Positions 1 through 8,370 of a DNA stretch of 64,000 nucleotides are shown here, in pieces. This DNA is from Franzmannia qiaohouensis (GTDB lineage Bacteria; Pseudomonadota; Gammaproteobacteria; Pseudomonadales; Halomonadaceae), in assembly GCF_031451695.1 (NCBI RefSeq), contig NZ_JARWAM010000008.1, forward strand, positions 1 through 64,000, written 5' to 3'. Within the stretch, counting starts at the first letter, position 1. Each line of letters starts with the position of its first letter. A model generated the notes under the pieces. That model saw only the letters and a program-made list of their open reading frames with translations. It was not told where the DNA came from and searched no databases. The position numbers and the translations under genes were made by a program.

Positions 1-103
1 TGGCCATCTTGACGTTGGTGAGGTCGACGTCGGAGTGATCCGGCTTGACGCGGATCTTGACGTTGTAGTCGATGACGCGTTTGACCGCGACGAGGATCTT
101 CAT
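1..103 (-). CDS. etfB: Electron transfer flavoprotein beta subunit, N-terminal fragment
   Basis: The first 34 codons are visible and the gene runs off the left edge. The peptide begins MKILVAVKRVIDYNVKIRV and continues with a DLTNVKMA segment, which is the characteristic start of EtfB. EtfB pairs with EtfA to carry electrons from acyl-CoA dehydrogenases to ETF-ubiquinone oxidoreductase. The start is the ATG at 103, preceded by a GGGAG ribosome site. Its leader carries a 9-bp tandem repeat and an AT-rich near-palindrome annotated separately. An acyl-CoA dehydrogenase gene, a likely electron donor, lies 3 kb away. Confidence 0.9.
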   Translation of the reverse strand, partial: MKILVAVKRVIDYNVKIRVKPDHSDVDLTNVKMA

Positions 104-151
104 GGGCGGCTCTCCCGGTTCGTGACACTGGCAAGGCCAGGGTGATGGCCT

Positions 152-211
152 GGCCCAAATGGCCCAAATGGCCCAAATGGCCCAAATGGCCCAAATGGCC
201 CAAATGGCCCA
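152..211. repeat. 9-bp tandem repeat, 6.7 copies, in the etfB leader
   Basis: Six perfect copies of GGCCCAAAT (152-205) plus a partial copy (206-211) lie 49 bases upstream of the etfB start. Read in the etfB direction the unit is ATTTGGGCC. A 7-bp hairpin (GGCCAGG/CCTGGCC, 135-155) sits between the repeat and the ribosome site. Copy number of such perfect repeats can vary by slippage; no length polymorphism can be seen from one sequence. Confidence 0.95.
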
Positions 212-215
212 GCCA

Positions 216-238
216 TATATTTTGCTAAGCGAAATATA
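216..238. promoter_or_regulatory. AT-rich near-palindrome upstream of etfB, candidate operator
   Basis: This 23-bp inverted repeat has one mismatched pair and is centred on position 227. Its core, ATTTTGC-TAA-GCGAAAT at 219-235, has the same 7-3-7 layout as two near-identical sites in the divergent promoter at 4495-4593. It is therefore a candidate site for the same regulator, presumably the IclR protein at 7473-8288. It lies in the AT-rich stretch where the etfB promoter should be. Confidence 0.5.
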
Positions 239-298
239 ATTTCATTATACAGGCTAAACGGTAAAAAACCCAACCCGCCAGGTCAAGCCCCTCGGCGG

Positions 299-1687
299 TT
301 ACCAGGGGGCCAACACGAACCAGGCGGACAGCAGCGGGATCGACGCGAGCAGGAAGCGGGCATTCCAACGGTAACCGATACGCGTTGACGCCACCCCGGT
401 GAAACGCGACAGGATCAGCATCGACGCGGTCATCGGCGACGACATCAGCGCCAGCGCCCAGCCCACCATCAAGGACGCGCCAATCAGCGCCGGCGACAAC
501 CCCTCAATCGCCAGTGAGGGTAGCAGGCCGACCAGCAGCGTCACGGTGACGATCGGGTTGACCCCTACCTGGGCCAGGAGCACGACCATCAGCATCGCCA
601 GCACGGCATTGGCAGAGCCCAGAGGCTCCAGCAGCGCGATCAGCGGCGTCATGCTCTGGACATCCACCAGCGCCACACAAAGGTGCCCCAGGTAGCCGGC
701 AGCCCCCAGCACCACGATCTCGTTGCCGCTGGGTGCCAGCAGCCAGGGCAGCTGCCGATGCAGGCTGGCCGCGGCGGCCGGGATCCCCGCGGCGCCCAGG
801 CGGCGGCGCTGCCACGCCAGCCAGGCCATGGCGCCCAGCGGTGCGCCCAGCAGCGCGGCGATGGGCAAGCGCACGTCCAGGGCCCAGGCGAGGGTGAAGA
901 CCAGCGAGACGATCGCCATCAGCAACAGCGAGAACTGCCAAAGCGGCAGCAGCGAAGGCGACGACGACTCTCGCTTGGCGCGGTCGGGATGCGGGCCGGT
1001 CAGATGATCCACCCCCCAGCCGACGAAGAAGATGACCAGCGCCGCACCGAGCACGAAGGGGGCCAGGTCGAGCCAGCGCAGCTCGGGCAGGCTCGACAGT
1101 ACCACCGCCACGCCGATGCCCATGGGCGATATCAAGGGCGCCAACGAGAAGCCGCGCAGCAGCGCCAGCATCATGCGTCGCTGGCGCGCATTCTGCACCC
1201 AGGTGCGCCCCTGGGCTGCCTCGAGGGTATTGCTCTTCTCGATCATGCCGGCGAACAGATTGAGTACGCCGATATTGAGGATAATGCCGAACAGCGCCGA
1301 GCCGGCGGAGAGGATCGGATAGCGGCGCCCCGGGGGCTGCAGCAGCATCGCCGCACCGCAGCGGCGTACCAGCCGCGAACGGTAGGCCGGCAGCCGCAGC
1401 AGACTGAGGGCCACCAGGAAGGTGGCAAAGAACGCGAAGCGCCCCGCCGCCTCGAACAGCAGGCGCCCGGGTGCGGCGGCCAACCACAGCGCCAGCAGCG
1501 TCAACAGGGCAGCGACCAGCAGCAGGCCCCGCGCCATGCGTGAAAGCAGCCCTCCCACGCTCAGCAGGTAGATCCCCAGGGCAACAATACCCACGCCCTG
1601 CAGCACCAGATGGCCCGTGATCAGATGGCCGAGGGTCGCAAGGGTGACCAGCGCCAGCAGTGAGGAGCGCTGCCGGGCCCATCTCAC
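299..1687 (-). CDS. Multi-pass membrane protein, probable transporter, family not assigned
   Basis: This 462-residue protein is almost entirely hydrophobic, with about a dozen predicted membrane segments and a polar loop near residues 235-245. The last third (NPIVTVTLLVGLLPS followed by SSPMTASMLI) resembles the helix-hairpin layout of ion-transporter superfamily permeases, but I cannot name a family. The start is a GTG at 1687 that overlaps the stop of the acyl-CoA ligase gene by four bases (GTGA), so translation is probably coupled. As the last gene of an acyl-CoA dehydrogenase/ligase operon it could import or export the acid that those enzymes handle. That role is inferred from position only. 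Confidence 0.6.
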   Translation of the reverse strand: MRWARQRSSLLALVTLATLGHLITGHLVLQGVGIVALGIYLLSVGGLLSRMARGLLLVAALLTLLALWLAAAPGRLLFEAAGRFAFFATFLVALSLLRLPAYRSRLVRRCGAAMLLQPPGRRYPILSAGSALFGIILNIGVLNLFAGMIEKSNTLEAAQGRTWVQNARQRRMMLALLRGFSLAPLISPMGIGVAVVLSSLPELRWLDLAPFVLGAALVIFFVGWGVDHLTGPHPDRAKRESSSPSLLPLWQFSLLLMAIVSLVFTLAWALDVRLPIAALLGAPLGAMAWLAWQRRRLGAAGIPAAAASLHRQLPWLLAPSGNEIVVLGAAGYLGHLCVALVDVQSMTPLIALLEPLGSANAVLAMLMVVLLAQVGVNPIVTVTLLVGLLPSLAIEGLSPALIGASLMVGWALALMSSPMTASMLILSRFTGVASTRIGYRWNARFLLASIPLLSAWFVLAPW

Positions 1688-3288
1688 TCCGGCAAACCCT
1701 GCCCATCGACCAGGTCGCGCAGGCGACCCTTGAGAATCTTGCCGCTGGCCGTGGCGGGCAGCGACTCCATCATCACCAGCGTCGAGGGCCGCTTGTAGGG
1801 CGACAGTCGTTCGGCGATGAAGGCCCTGAGCGTGGCTTCATCCACGCAAGCCCCCGGCTCGCACTGAATGAAGGCGACGACCTCCTCGTTACCCGCCACC
1901 TGTCGCCCCACGACCGCCGAGAGGGTCACATCGGGGTGCTCGTTGATCACCGCCTCGACGTCGGGTGGGTAGATATTGAAACCGGAGCGAATGATCAGCT
2001 CCTTGCTGCGTCCGACGATATACAGCTGGCCGTGGTCATCGACACGGGCGATATCGCCGGTATTGAGCCAGCCATCGTCGCTGAGGCAGGCACGGGTCGC
2101 CTCGGGTTGCCGGAAGTAGCCTTTCATCACATTGGGGCCACGCACCCAGAGCTCGCCGATGCCGTCATCCCCCGGCGTCTGGTTGCCGCCGGCCTCGAGC
2201 GGCGCCAGCCGGTACTCCAGCAGGGGTAGCACCGCGCCCACGGTATTGCTGTCGAAGCGATCGTCGATGCGCGTCTGGCTGATGGTCGGACTGGCCTCGG
2301 TGAGGCCGTAGCCGTTGTGCAGCGGCAGGCCGAAAATGGCCTCGACACGCTGCTTGGTATCGCTGTCCAGCGGTGATCCACCGGCGGACATATAGCCAAG
2401 CGCCGGCGCGACCAGCGAGGCTCCCTGGCGACGCAGGTATTCCAGGGTCCGCGAGTACATCGCCGGCACGCCCTGGAGCACCGTGATCCGCTCCTTGTCC
2501 AGGGCCTCGAGCATGGCCGGCGCGTCGAAGCGCGGCACGCTATACAGGCAGGCACCGTTATACAGCGAGCCCATGCACACCGAGGACAAGCCAAACACGT
2601 GCGACATCGGCAGCACCCCATAGACCCGCTGCCCTTGGGTGAGGTGGCGCATGCCGCCGGAGATCGAGGCGATATAGAGAATGCCGCGATGGGTCAGCAT
2701 CACGCCCTTGGGCGTGCCGGTGGTGCCCGAGGTGTAGATCATCGCCGCCACCTGGTCGGCACCGCTGGGTTCGACACGCTCAGGCGCGGTGTCACGCAGC
2801 TCACCGATATGCAGGGCGCCCAGGCGGGGATGCTGATATGGCGCGGCCTTGTGGCGCTGTGCATGCTGCGATGCGTCCAGCGAAGCTTCACTGGTATAGA
2901 ACACCCGACGCGGGTCGCAGTTGTCGTGGATCTGGTCGATTTCCTGCGCCGACAGCCGCGAATTGACGATCGCCACCCAGGCGTCGAGTTCACTGGCGGC
3001 CAATAGCATGACCACCAGCGCGCGGCTGTTTTCGCTGACCAGCATGAGGCGGTCGCCGGGCCGAATGCCCAGCGTACTCATCCACTCGGCGGCCGCGCGG
3101 ATCTCGTGCCCCAGCTCGGCGTAGCTCCAGCGCACGTCACCATCCACCAGCGCCGGCTGTGTGCCAAGACGCTCGGCGTTGGCCAGCACGCGATGGCTGA
3201 GCCGATCGGGCAATTCGGCCATCAGTTCGCTGGCCAGACGACCGAAGATCCGCTCGTCCGGCGCGCGATGAATCACTGACAGGGCCAT
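1684..3288 (-). CDS. AMP-forming acyl-CoA synthetase (acid:CoA ligase)
   Basis: This 534-residue adenylate-forming enzyme activates a carboxylic acid to its CoA thioester with ATP. Visible motifs are the P-loop YTSGTTGTPKGVMLTH (about 185-200), the A5 motif GYGLTEASPT, the hinge segment NTGDIARVDDHGQLYIVGR, and the C-terminal lysine motif TASGKILKGRLRD that completes adenylation. The start ATG shares one base with the stop of the upstream dehydrogenase gene. Downstream it overlaps the membrane protein gene by four bases. Substrate chain length or ring structure cannot be read from the sequence. The neighbours suggest it feeds a short beta-oxidation route ending in a thiolase. Confidence 0.9.
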   Translation of the reverse strand: MALSVIHRAPDERIFGRLASELMAELPDRLSHRVLANAERLGTQPALVDGDVRWSYAELGHEIRAAAEWMSTLGIRPGDRLMLVSENSRALVVMLLAASELDAWVAIVNSRLSAQEIDQIHDNCDPRRVFYTSEASLDASQHAQRHKAAPYQHPRLGALHIGELRDTAPERVEPSGADQVAAMIYTSGTTGTPKGVMLTHRGILYIASISGGMRHLTQGQRVYGVLPMSHVFGLSSVCMGSLYNGACLYSVPRFDAPAMLEALDKERITVLQGVPAMYSRTLEYLRRQGASLVAPALGYMSAGGSPLDSDTKQRVEAIFGLPLHNGYGLTEASPTISQTRIDDRFDSNTVGAVLPLLEYRLAPLEAGGNQTPGDDGIGELWVRGPNVMKGYFRQPEATRACLSDDGWLNTGDIARVDDHGQLYIVGRSKELIIRSGFNIYPPDVEAVINEHPDVTLSAVVGRQVAGNEEVVAFIQCEPGACVDEATLRAFIAERLSPYKRPSTLVMMESLPATASGKILKGRLRDLVDGQGLPE

Positions 3289-4439
3289 CAGGACACCTCC
3301 CGCACCATGTCCCGGGCTATCACCAGCTGCTGAATCTGGGTGGTGCCTTCATAGATCCTGAACAGGCGCACGTCACGATAGAAGCGCTCGACGGCATATT
3401 CGGCCATGTAGCCAGCACCGCCGTGGACCTGGACCGCACGATCCGCGACACGCCCCACCATCTCGGCGCAGAACAGCTTGCAGCACGAGGCCAGCGTCGA
3501 GACCTTCTCTCCGGCGTCCTTGCGCTGCGCGGCGTCGAGCACCATGGTGCGGCCGGCGTAGGCTTCGGTCTTGCTGTCGGCCAGCATCGCCTGGATCAGC
3601 TGGTGATCGGCTAGCCGAACGCCGAACTGTTTGCGGTCGATGGCATAGTTCAGTGACTCCTCTACCAGGCGCTCCGCTACGCCGACACACACCGCGGAGA
3701 TATGCAGCCGGCCACGGTCGAGCACCTTCATGGCGGTCTTGAATCCCTGCCCCTCCTTGCCGCCGATGATGTTCTCGGCCGGCACCCGGCAGTCCTCGAA
3801 GATGATATCGCAGGTATGGGCGCCCTTCTGGCCCATCTTGTCGTCCGACGGGCCGCGCTTGAGCCCCGGGGTATCACCCTCGACGATAAACGCCGAGATA
3901 CCGCCGGCGCCTTTGTTGCTGGGGTCGGTGCGGGCCATGACGGTAAACAGGTCGGCCTCGGGGCCGTTGGTGATGTAGCGCTTGGTGCCGTTGAGCACGT
4001 AGTGGTCGCCATCGCGAACCGCCGTGGTTCTGAGGCTGGCCGCATCCGAACCCGAGTCGGGCTCGGTCAGGCAGAAGGAGCTCAACAGTTCGCCGGTCGC
4101 CAGGCGCGGCACATACTGCGCCTTCTGCTCGGGGGTCCCGTCGATGAGGATACCCTGGGCGCCGATGCCGTTGTTGGTGCCAAACACCGAGCGAAAGGCA
4201 GGCGAGGTCTTGCCGATCTCGATGGCCACCAGCGCCTCCTCCTCCATGGTCAGCCCCAGGCCGCCGTACTCCTCGGGAATCGACAGGCCGAACAGCCCCA
4301 TCTCCTTCATCTCCTGCAGCAGTTCCGGCGGCACCGCATCCTCTTCCGCCAGGCGGACTTCGTTGGGGATAAGGCGCTCGCGCACGAAGCGGGAGATGGT
4401 ATCGACAAGCTGATTGAGCAGTTCGGGATCGCGAATCAT
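3288..4439 (-). CDS. Acyl-CoA dehydrogenase
   Basis: This 383-residue flavoprotein belongs to the acyl-CoA dehydrogenase family, which inserts a 2,3-double bond and passes electrons to ETF. Family signatures include CLTEPDSGSDAAS, the GTKRYITNG loop, VQVHGGAGYMAEYAVERFYRD and the C-terminal IYEGTTQIQQ, whose glutamate near residue 364 matches the catalytic base of the short-chain and branched-chain type. The ATG at 4439 is chosen because GAGG lies seven bases upstream and the protein then begins at the normal family position. The open frame extends upstream to 4523, but that would place an operator-like site inside the gene. It is first in a three-gene operon. Confidence 0.92.
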   Translation of the reverse strand: MIRDPELLNQLVDTISRFVRERLIPNEVRLAEEDAVPPELLQEMKEMGLFGLSIPEEYGGLGLTMEEEALVAIEIGKTSPAFRSVFGTNNGIGAQGILIDGTPEQKAQYVPRLATGELLSSFCLTEPDSGSDAASLRTTAVRDGDHYVLNGTKRYITNGPEADLFTVMARTDPSNKGAGGISAFIVEGDTPGLKRGPSDDKMGQKGAHTCDIIFEDCRVPAENIIGGKEGQGFKTAMKVLDRGRLHISAVCVGVAERLVEESLNYAIDRKQFGVRLADHQLIQAMLADSKTEAYAGRTMVLDAAQRKDAGEKVSTLASCCKLFCAEMVGRVADRAVQVHGGAGYMAEYAVERFYRDVRLFRIYEGTTQIQQLVIARDMVREVS

Positions 4440-4494
4440 GGCGTGACCTCGGCGGTTGGCGGCGAGTTGTTGGCAGCGGTGAGCGTCACTGCAG

Positions 4495-4511
4495 GTTTTG
4501 CATAGCAGAAC
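4495..4511. promoter_or_regulatory. Operator-like near-palindrome, site 1 of the divergent promoter
   Basis: The sequence is GTTTTGC-ATA-GCAGAAC, two 7-bp arms with one mismatched pair around a 3-bp centre. It lies 55 bases before the acyl-CoA dehydrogenase start. An almost identical copy is at 4577-4593. The layout is compatible with the roughly 15-17-bp palindromes bound by IclR-family dimers. Confidence 0.65.
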
Positions 4512-4576
4512 GGTTGCCCGCATTGTTGTCAGGCACTGTCACATAGCCTAGGATGACCGTCAATAAACGAAATGAT

Positions 4577-4593
4577 GTTTTGCTATGCAGAAC
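4577..4593. promoter_or_regulatory. Operator-like near-palindrome, site 2 of the divergent promoter
   Basis: The sequence is GTTTTGC-TAT-GCAGAAC, differing from site 1 only in the inverted central triplet. It lies 28 bases before the hydroxyacyl-CoA dehydrogenase start. The two sites are 82 bases apart centre to centre, close to eight helical turns, which would allow joint occupancy of both promoters. Confidence 0.65.
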
Positions 4594-4621
4594 TACTCAC
4601 GCCATGACGAGGAATCCGCCC

Positions 4622-6160
4622 ATGTCGACAGCTCCCTCATCGTCTTCCGTCAGCGCCCCCCCCTTCCGCGTCCTGGGCATCGTGGGGACCGGTGCCATGG
4701 GCCGCGGCATCGCACAGATCGCCGCCCAGGCCGGACTGACCGTCCATCTACACGACCAGCGTGAAGGCGCCGTCGCCGAGGCCCGCGACTTCATCGGCGG
4801 CATGTGGAACCGCGCCGTGCACAAGCAGCGCCTGAGCGACGCCGAGGCCGAGCGCTACGCCGCGCGGCTCAAGGAAGCCACGACCCTCTCCGCGCTGGCG
4901 GAGTGTGACATCGTCATTGAAGCCATTGTCGAGACCCTGGACGCCAAGCAGTCGCTGTTTTGCGAGCTTGAGTCGCTGCTGAGCGAGGAGACCATACTCG
5001 CCACCAACACCTCGTCGCTGTCCGTCACCGCCATCGCCTCGGCCTGCCAACGCCCCGAGCGAGTCATCGGCTTTCACTTCTTCAATCCGGTCCCGCTGAT
5101 GAAGATCGCCGAAGTGATTCCCGGGCTGAGGACCGATCCCGACGTGGTCGCCCGCGTCGAGGCACTCGGCCAGTCGATGGGCCACTTCACCGCCCGCACC
5201 ACCGACACCCCCGGCTTCCTGGTCAACCATGCCGGTCGCGCCTACGGCACGGAAGCGCTGAAGGTCCTCGGCGAGTGCGTTACCGACCCTGTCACCATCG
5301 ACCGCATCCTGGTCGATCAGGGTGGCTTCCGCATGGGGCCGTTCAGCCTGCTCGACCTGACCGGGCTCGACGTGTCGCATGCGGTGATGGAGTCGATCTA
5401 CCACCAGTACTACGAGGAGCCGCGCTTCCGCCCTTCGCCGCTGACGCGTCAGCGGCTCACCGCCGGCCTGCTGGGCCGCAAGAGCGGCGCAGGCTTCTAC
5501 CGCTATATCGATGGCAAGCCCGAGGTGGCGGACGAACCGCCGCTACCCCGCGTGGCGCCCTGCCCGGTCTGGATAGGGCCCGACCAGCCGGAGGCTCGCC
5601 AAGCCTTGGTCGATCTCGTCCAGGCCGCCGGCTGGCCGCTGGAGAGCGGCGATACGCCGTCGTTGGAAGCGCTCTGCCTGGTCGCGCCGCTGGGCGAGGA
5701 TGCCACCGCCACCGTCCTGCGGCTCGGCCTACCCGCTGAACGCTGCGTCGCCGTGGACCTGCTGGCCGGCCTCGAGGGGCGGCGCAGCCTGATGACGACC
5801 CCGGCGACCCTCCCCGAGGTGCGCGCTGCCGCCATGGCGCTGCTGGGTGACGACGGCACCCCGGTGAGTGCGCTCGAGGATAGCAACGGCTTCGTGCTGC
5901 AGAGGGTGGTGGCCTGCATCGTCAACGTGGGCAGCGACATCGCCCAGCAGGGCGTAGCCACCCCCGACACTATCGACCGCGCCGTCGAGCTGGGGCTCGG
6001 CTACCCGCGTGGGCCGCTGGCCATGGGTGACCACTACGGCAGCCGGCTGATACTCACGATCCTCGACAACCTGCTCGCTGCCACCGGCGATCCTCGCTAC
6101 CGCGCCAGCCCCTGGCTGCGTCGCCGCGCCACCCTCGGCCTTGCGCTTACCACCCCCTGA
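4622..6160 (+). CDS. 3-Hydroxyacyl-CoA dehydrogenase (PaaH-like, two C-terminal domains)
   Basis: This 512-residue protein oxidises a 3-hydroxyacyl-CoA to the 3-oxoacyl-CoA with NAD. The Rossmann motif GTGAMGRGIAQ is at residues 22-32, NTSSLSVTAIAS near 129-140, and the catalytic histidine is H152 in IGFHFFNP. A second 3HCDH C-terminal domain occupies the last 100 residues (ESGDTPSLEAL onward, ending with LGLGYPRGPLAMGDHYG). This matches stand-alone PaaH/PaaC-type enzymes rather than FadB, since no enoyl-CoA hydratase domain is fused. The ATG at 4622 has AGGAA upstream; in-frame ATGs at 4604 and 4553 lie closer to the operator and lack a good ribosome site. Confidence 0.9.
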   Translation: MSTAPSSSSVSAPPFRVLGIVGTGAMGRGIAQIAAQAGLTVHLHDQREGAVAEARDFIGGMWNRAVHKQRLSDAEAERYAARLKEATTLSALAECDIVIEAIVETLDAKQSLFCELESLLSEETILATNTSSLSVTAIASACQRPERVIGFHFFNPVPLMKIAEVIPGLRTDPDVVARVEALGQSMGHFTARTTDTPGFLVNHAGRAYGTEALKVLGECVTDPVTIDRILVDQGGFRMGPFSLLDLTGLDVSHAVMESIYHQYYEEPRFRPSPLTRQRLTAGLLGRKSGAGFYRYIDGKPEVADEPPLPRVAPCPVWIGPDQPEARQALVDLVQAAGWPLESGDTPSLEALCLVAPLGEDATATVLRLGLPAERCVAVDLLAGLEGRRSLMTTPATLPEVRAAAMALLGDDGTPVSALEDSNGFVLQRVVACIVNVGSDIAQQGVATPDTIDRAVELGLGYPRGPLAMGDHYGSRLILTILDNLLAATGDPRYRASPWLRRRATLGLALTTP

Positions 6161-6182
6161 GCCCTATACGGAGACCACTCCC

Positions 6183-7388
6183 ATGCAAGACGCCTACATC
6201 TATGACGGCCTGCGCACCCCCTTTGGCCGCCACGGCGGTGGCTTGGCCAACGTGCGCCCCGACGACATGCTGGGCCAGGTGCTCAAGTCCCTGGTGACAC
6301 GCAACGGCTTTGGCCTCGAGGCCTATGAAGAGGTGCTGGCGGGCTGCACCAACCAGGCCGGCGAGGACTCGCGCAACGTGGCCCGCCATGCCGGACTGGT
6401 CGCCGGCCTGCCGGTGGAGGTCGCGGCCCAGACGGTCAACCGCCTGTGTGGCAGCGGCCTGGCCGCCGTGATAGACGCCGCGCGTGCCACGCGCCTCGGC
6501 GAGGGCGAGCTGTTCCTGGCCGGCGGCGTGGAGTCCATGTCGCGCGCCCCTTACGTGCTCGGCAAGGCGCAGACGGCGTTCGCCCGCAACCAGCCGATGT
6601 ATGACACCGTGATTGGTGCACGCTTCCCCAACCCTTGGATCGCCCAGCAATTCGGCAGCCACAGCATGCCCGAGACCGCCGATAACGTGGCCCACGACCT
6701 GGCGATCAGCCGCGAGGCCGGCGACGCCTTCGCCGCGCGGTCCCAGGCCCGCTACGCCACGGCGCTCGAGCGCGGCTTCTACGACGACGAGCTGCTCGCC
6801 GTCGAGGTGCCCCAGGGCCGCAAGCAGCCTCCGCTGACGGTCGACAGGGACGAGCATCCGCGCCCGGGGACCGATGCCGGTAAACTCGGCAAACTGGGTG
6901 CGCTATTCGACGGTGGCGTGGTTACCGCCGGCAACGCCTCGGGGCTGAACGACGGCGCCGCCGCCCTGATCGTGGGCAGCCGGGCCGCCGGTGAGCGCGC
7001 GGGCGTCGCCCCGCGGGCAAGAATCGTCGCCAGCGCCCTGGCCGGAGTGCCACCCCGCGTCATGGGCCTGGGGCCGGTACCGGCCAGCCGCAAGGCGCTG
7101 GAGCGCGCCGGCCTCAGCCTGGCGCAGATGGACGTGATCGAGATCAATGAGGCGTTTGCCGTCCAGGTACTGGGCTGTGCCAAGCAGCTCGAGCTCGATC
7201 CCGACGACAGTCGACTCAACGCCAACGGTGGCGCCATCGCCATCGGCCATCCGCTCGGCGCATCAGGGGCGCGCCTGGCGCTGACCGCCCTGCGCCAACT
7301 GGAAGCCAGCGGTGGACGCTACGCGCTAGTGACGATGTGCATCGGCGTCGGCCAGGGCATCGCCTGCGTGCTCGAGCGGCTCGATTGA
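6183..7388 (+). CDS. Acyl-CoA thiolase (acetyl-CoA / 3-oxoadipyl-CoA thiolase family)
   Basis: This 401-residue thiolase cleaves a 3-oxoacyl-CoA with CoA to give acetyl-CoA and a shortened acyl-CoA. The active-site residues are all present: C89 in NRLCGSGL, H356 in GHPLGASGAR and C386 in CIGVGQG; INEAFAVQ is also intact. Length and the MYDTVIGARFPNP segment resemble PcaF/PaaJ 3-oxoadipyl-CoA thiolases, but specificity is not proved. The ATG at 6183 has GGAG nine bases upstream. It follows the hydroxyacyl-CoA dehydrogenase gene after 22 bases and is probably co-transcribed with it. Confidence 0.9.
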   Translation: MQDAYIYDGLRTPFGRHGGGLANVRPDDMLGQVLKSLVTRNGFGLEAYEEVLAGCTNQAGEDSRNVARHAGLVAGLPVEVAAQTVNRLCGSGLAAVIDAARATRLGEGELFLAGGVESMSRAPYVLGKAQTAFARNQPMYDTVIGARFPNPWIAQQFGSHSMPETADNVAHDLAISREAGDAFAARSQARYATALERGFYDDELLAVEVPQGRKQPPLTVDRDEHPRPGTDAGKLGKLGALFDGGVVTAGNASGLNDGAAALIVGSRAAGERAGVAPRARIVASALAGVPPRVMGLGPVPASRKALERAGLSLAQMDVIEINEAFAVQVLGCAKQLELDPDDSRLNANGGAIAIGHPLGASGARLALTALRQLEASGGRYALVTMCIGVGQGIACVLERLD

Positions 7389-7397
7389 GGCCCACTG

Positions 7398-7425
7398 CCC
7401 CGCAGCGGCGGACGTCGCTGCGGGG
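7398..7425. terminator. Hairpin between the thiolase and iclR genes
   Basis: A perfect 10-bp stem (CCCCGCAGCG/CGCTGCGGGG) with an 8-base loop begins ten bases after the thiolase stop. No T-run follows, so it may be an attenuating or RNA-stabilising hairpin rather than a full terminator. Confidence 0.5.
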
Positions 7426-7472
7426 GTATGCGATACTTTGCTGACGCTAGAATTCGGCACAGGGAACCCGCA

Positions 7473-8288
7473 ATGCATAACCCCGCCAATTGGCAAGATG
7501 AACCGTCAGCGCCGACCAAGGACCGCAATTTCGTCACCGCCCTGGCTCGCGGCCTAGAACTGCTGCGCGCCTTTGGCACCGGCGAGGAGTATCTAGGCAA
7601 CGCCGAACTCTCGAGCCGCACCGGCATTCCGCGTCCCACCGTCTCGCGGCTGACCTATACGCTCACCCAGCTCGGTTACCTGAAACACAATACCCGACTC
7701 GAGAAGTATCGACTGGGCCCCGGCATTCTTGCCCTGGGCTACCGCTTTCTCGCCAATCAGGGCATTCGAGACATCGCCCGGCCGCATATGCAGCAGCTGG
7801 CCGATACCACGGATTGCGCCATCGCGCTGGGCAGCGCGGACCGCCATGCCATGACCTACCTCGAGGTCTGCCAGGGCAAGGGCCCGCTGGTCATGCGGCT
7901 CGAGGCAGGGTCGCGGATTCCCATCGCCACCACCGCCATTGGGCGCGCCTGGCTATGCGGACTGCCCCAGCAGCAGCGCGACAGCTTCGTGGAAGAGCTT
8001 CGCCAGCAATCCCCCGATCAGTGGTCAGCGCTCTCCAAGAGTCTCGACAAGAGTCTCGACGAGTACCAGCGCTATGGCTTCTGCCTGTCGGAGGGCGAGT
8101 GGGAGCGCGACGTCAGCGCCGTGGCGATTCCCCTGGTGCTGGAAGACGGCGCCGAGATCATGGCGCTCAACTGCGGCGGGGCCTCGCTACGTCTGAACCA
8201 CGATGTCCTGGTCGACAACCTGGGCCCGCGGCTACGCGACGTCGCCGATCGGATCCTGGCCGAGCTTCGCCATCACCCGATGCGTTGA
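7473..8288 (+). CDS. IclR-family transcriptional regulator
   Basis: This 271-residue protein has an N-terminal winged helix (about 20-80, with LSSRTGIPRPTVSRLTYTL as the recognition region) and a C-terminal IclR effector-binding domain (IRDIARPHMQQLADTT onward, with RIPIATTAIGRAWL). The ATG at 7473 is preferred because AGGGAA precedes it; the longer frame from 7428 adds 15 unsupported residues. Its position at the end of the thiolase unit, and the paired palindromes at 4495 and 4577, suggest that it controls the acyl-CoA cluster. Whether it activates or represses, and its ligand, are unknown. Confidence 0.9.
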   Translation: MHNPANWQDEPSAPTKDRNFVTALARGLELLRAFGTGEEYLGNAELSSRTGIPRPTVSRLTYTLTQLGYLKHNTRLEKYRLGPGILALGYRFLANQGIRDIARPHMQQLADTTDCAIALGSADRHAMTYLEVCQGKGPLVMRLEAGSRIPIATTAIGRAWLCGLPQQQRDSFVEELRQQSPDQWSALSKSLDKSLDEYQRYGFCLSEGEWERDVSAVAIPLVLEDGAEIMALNCGGASLRLNHDVLVDNLGPRLRDVADRILAELRHHPMR

Positions 8289-8370
8289 ACCCGTCAACCC
8301 ATACGGCATAGCGGATTGGGGATACTCATTGCCTGCCAAGCTACCAGGCAGGATAGCCAAGGAATCCGGC

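Noticed and set aside
152..211. CRISPR-like array
   Set aside because: Nine-base units repeat without spacers, so it is a simple tandem repeat.
504..1706. Long minus-strand frame of 400 codons overlapping the membrane protein gene
   Set aside because: It is a frame-shifted shadow rich in Gly, Ala, Arg and Pro with no motif, while the other frame has ordered membrane helices and a coupled start.
7428..7460. Third operator of the IclR type before iclR itself
   Set aside because: CTTTGC and GCTAGAA half-sites are present but spacing and arms do not match the 7-3-7 pattern.
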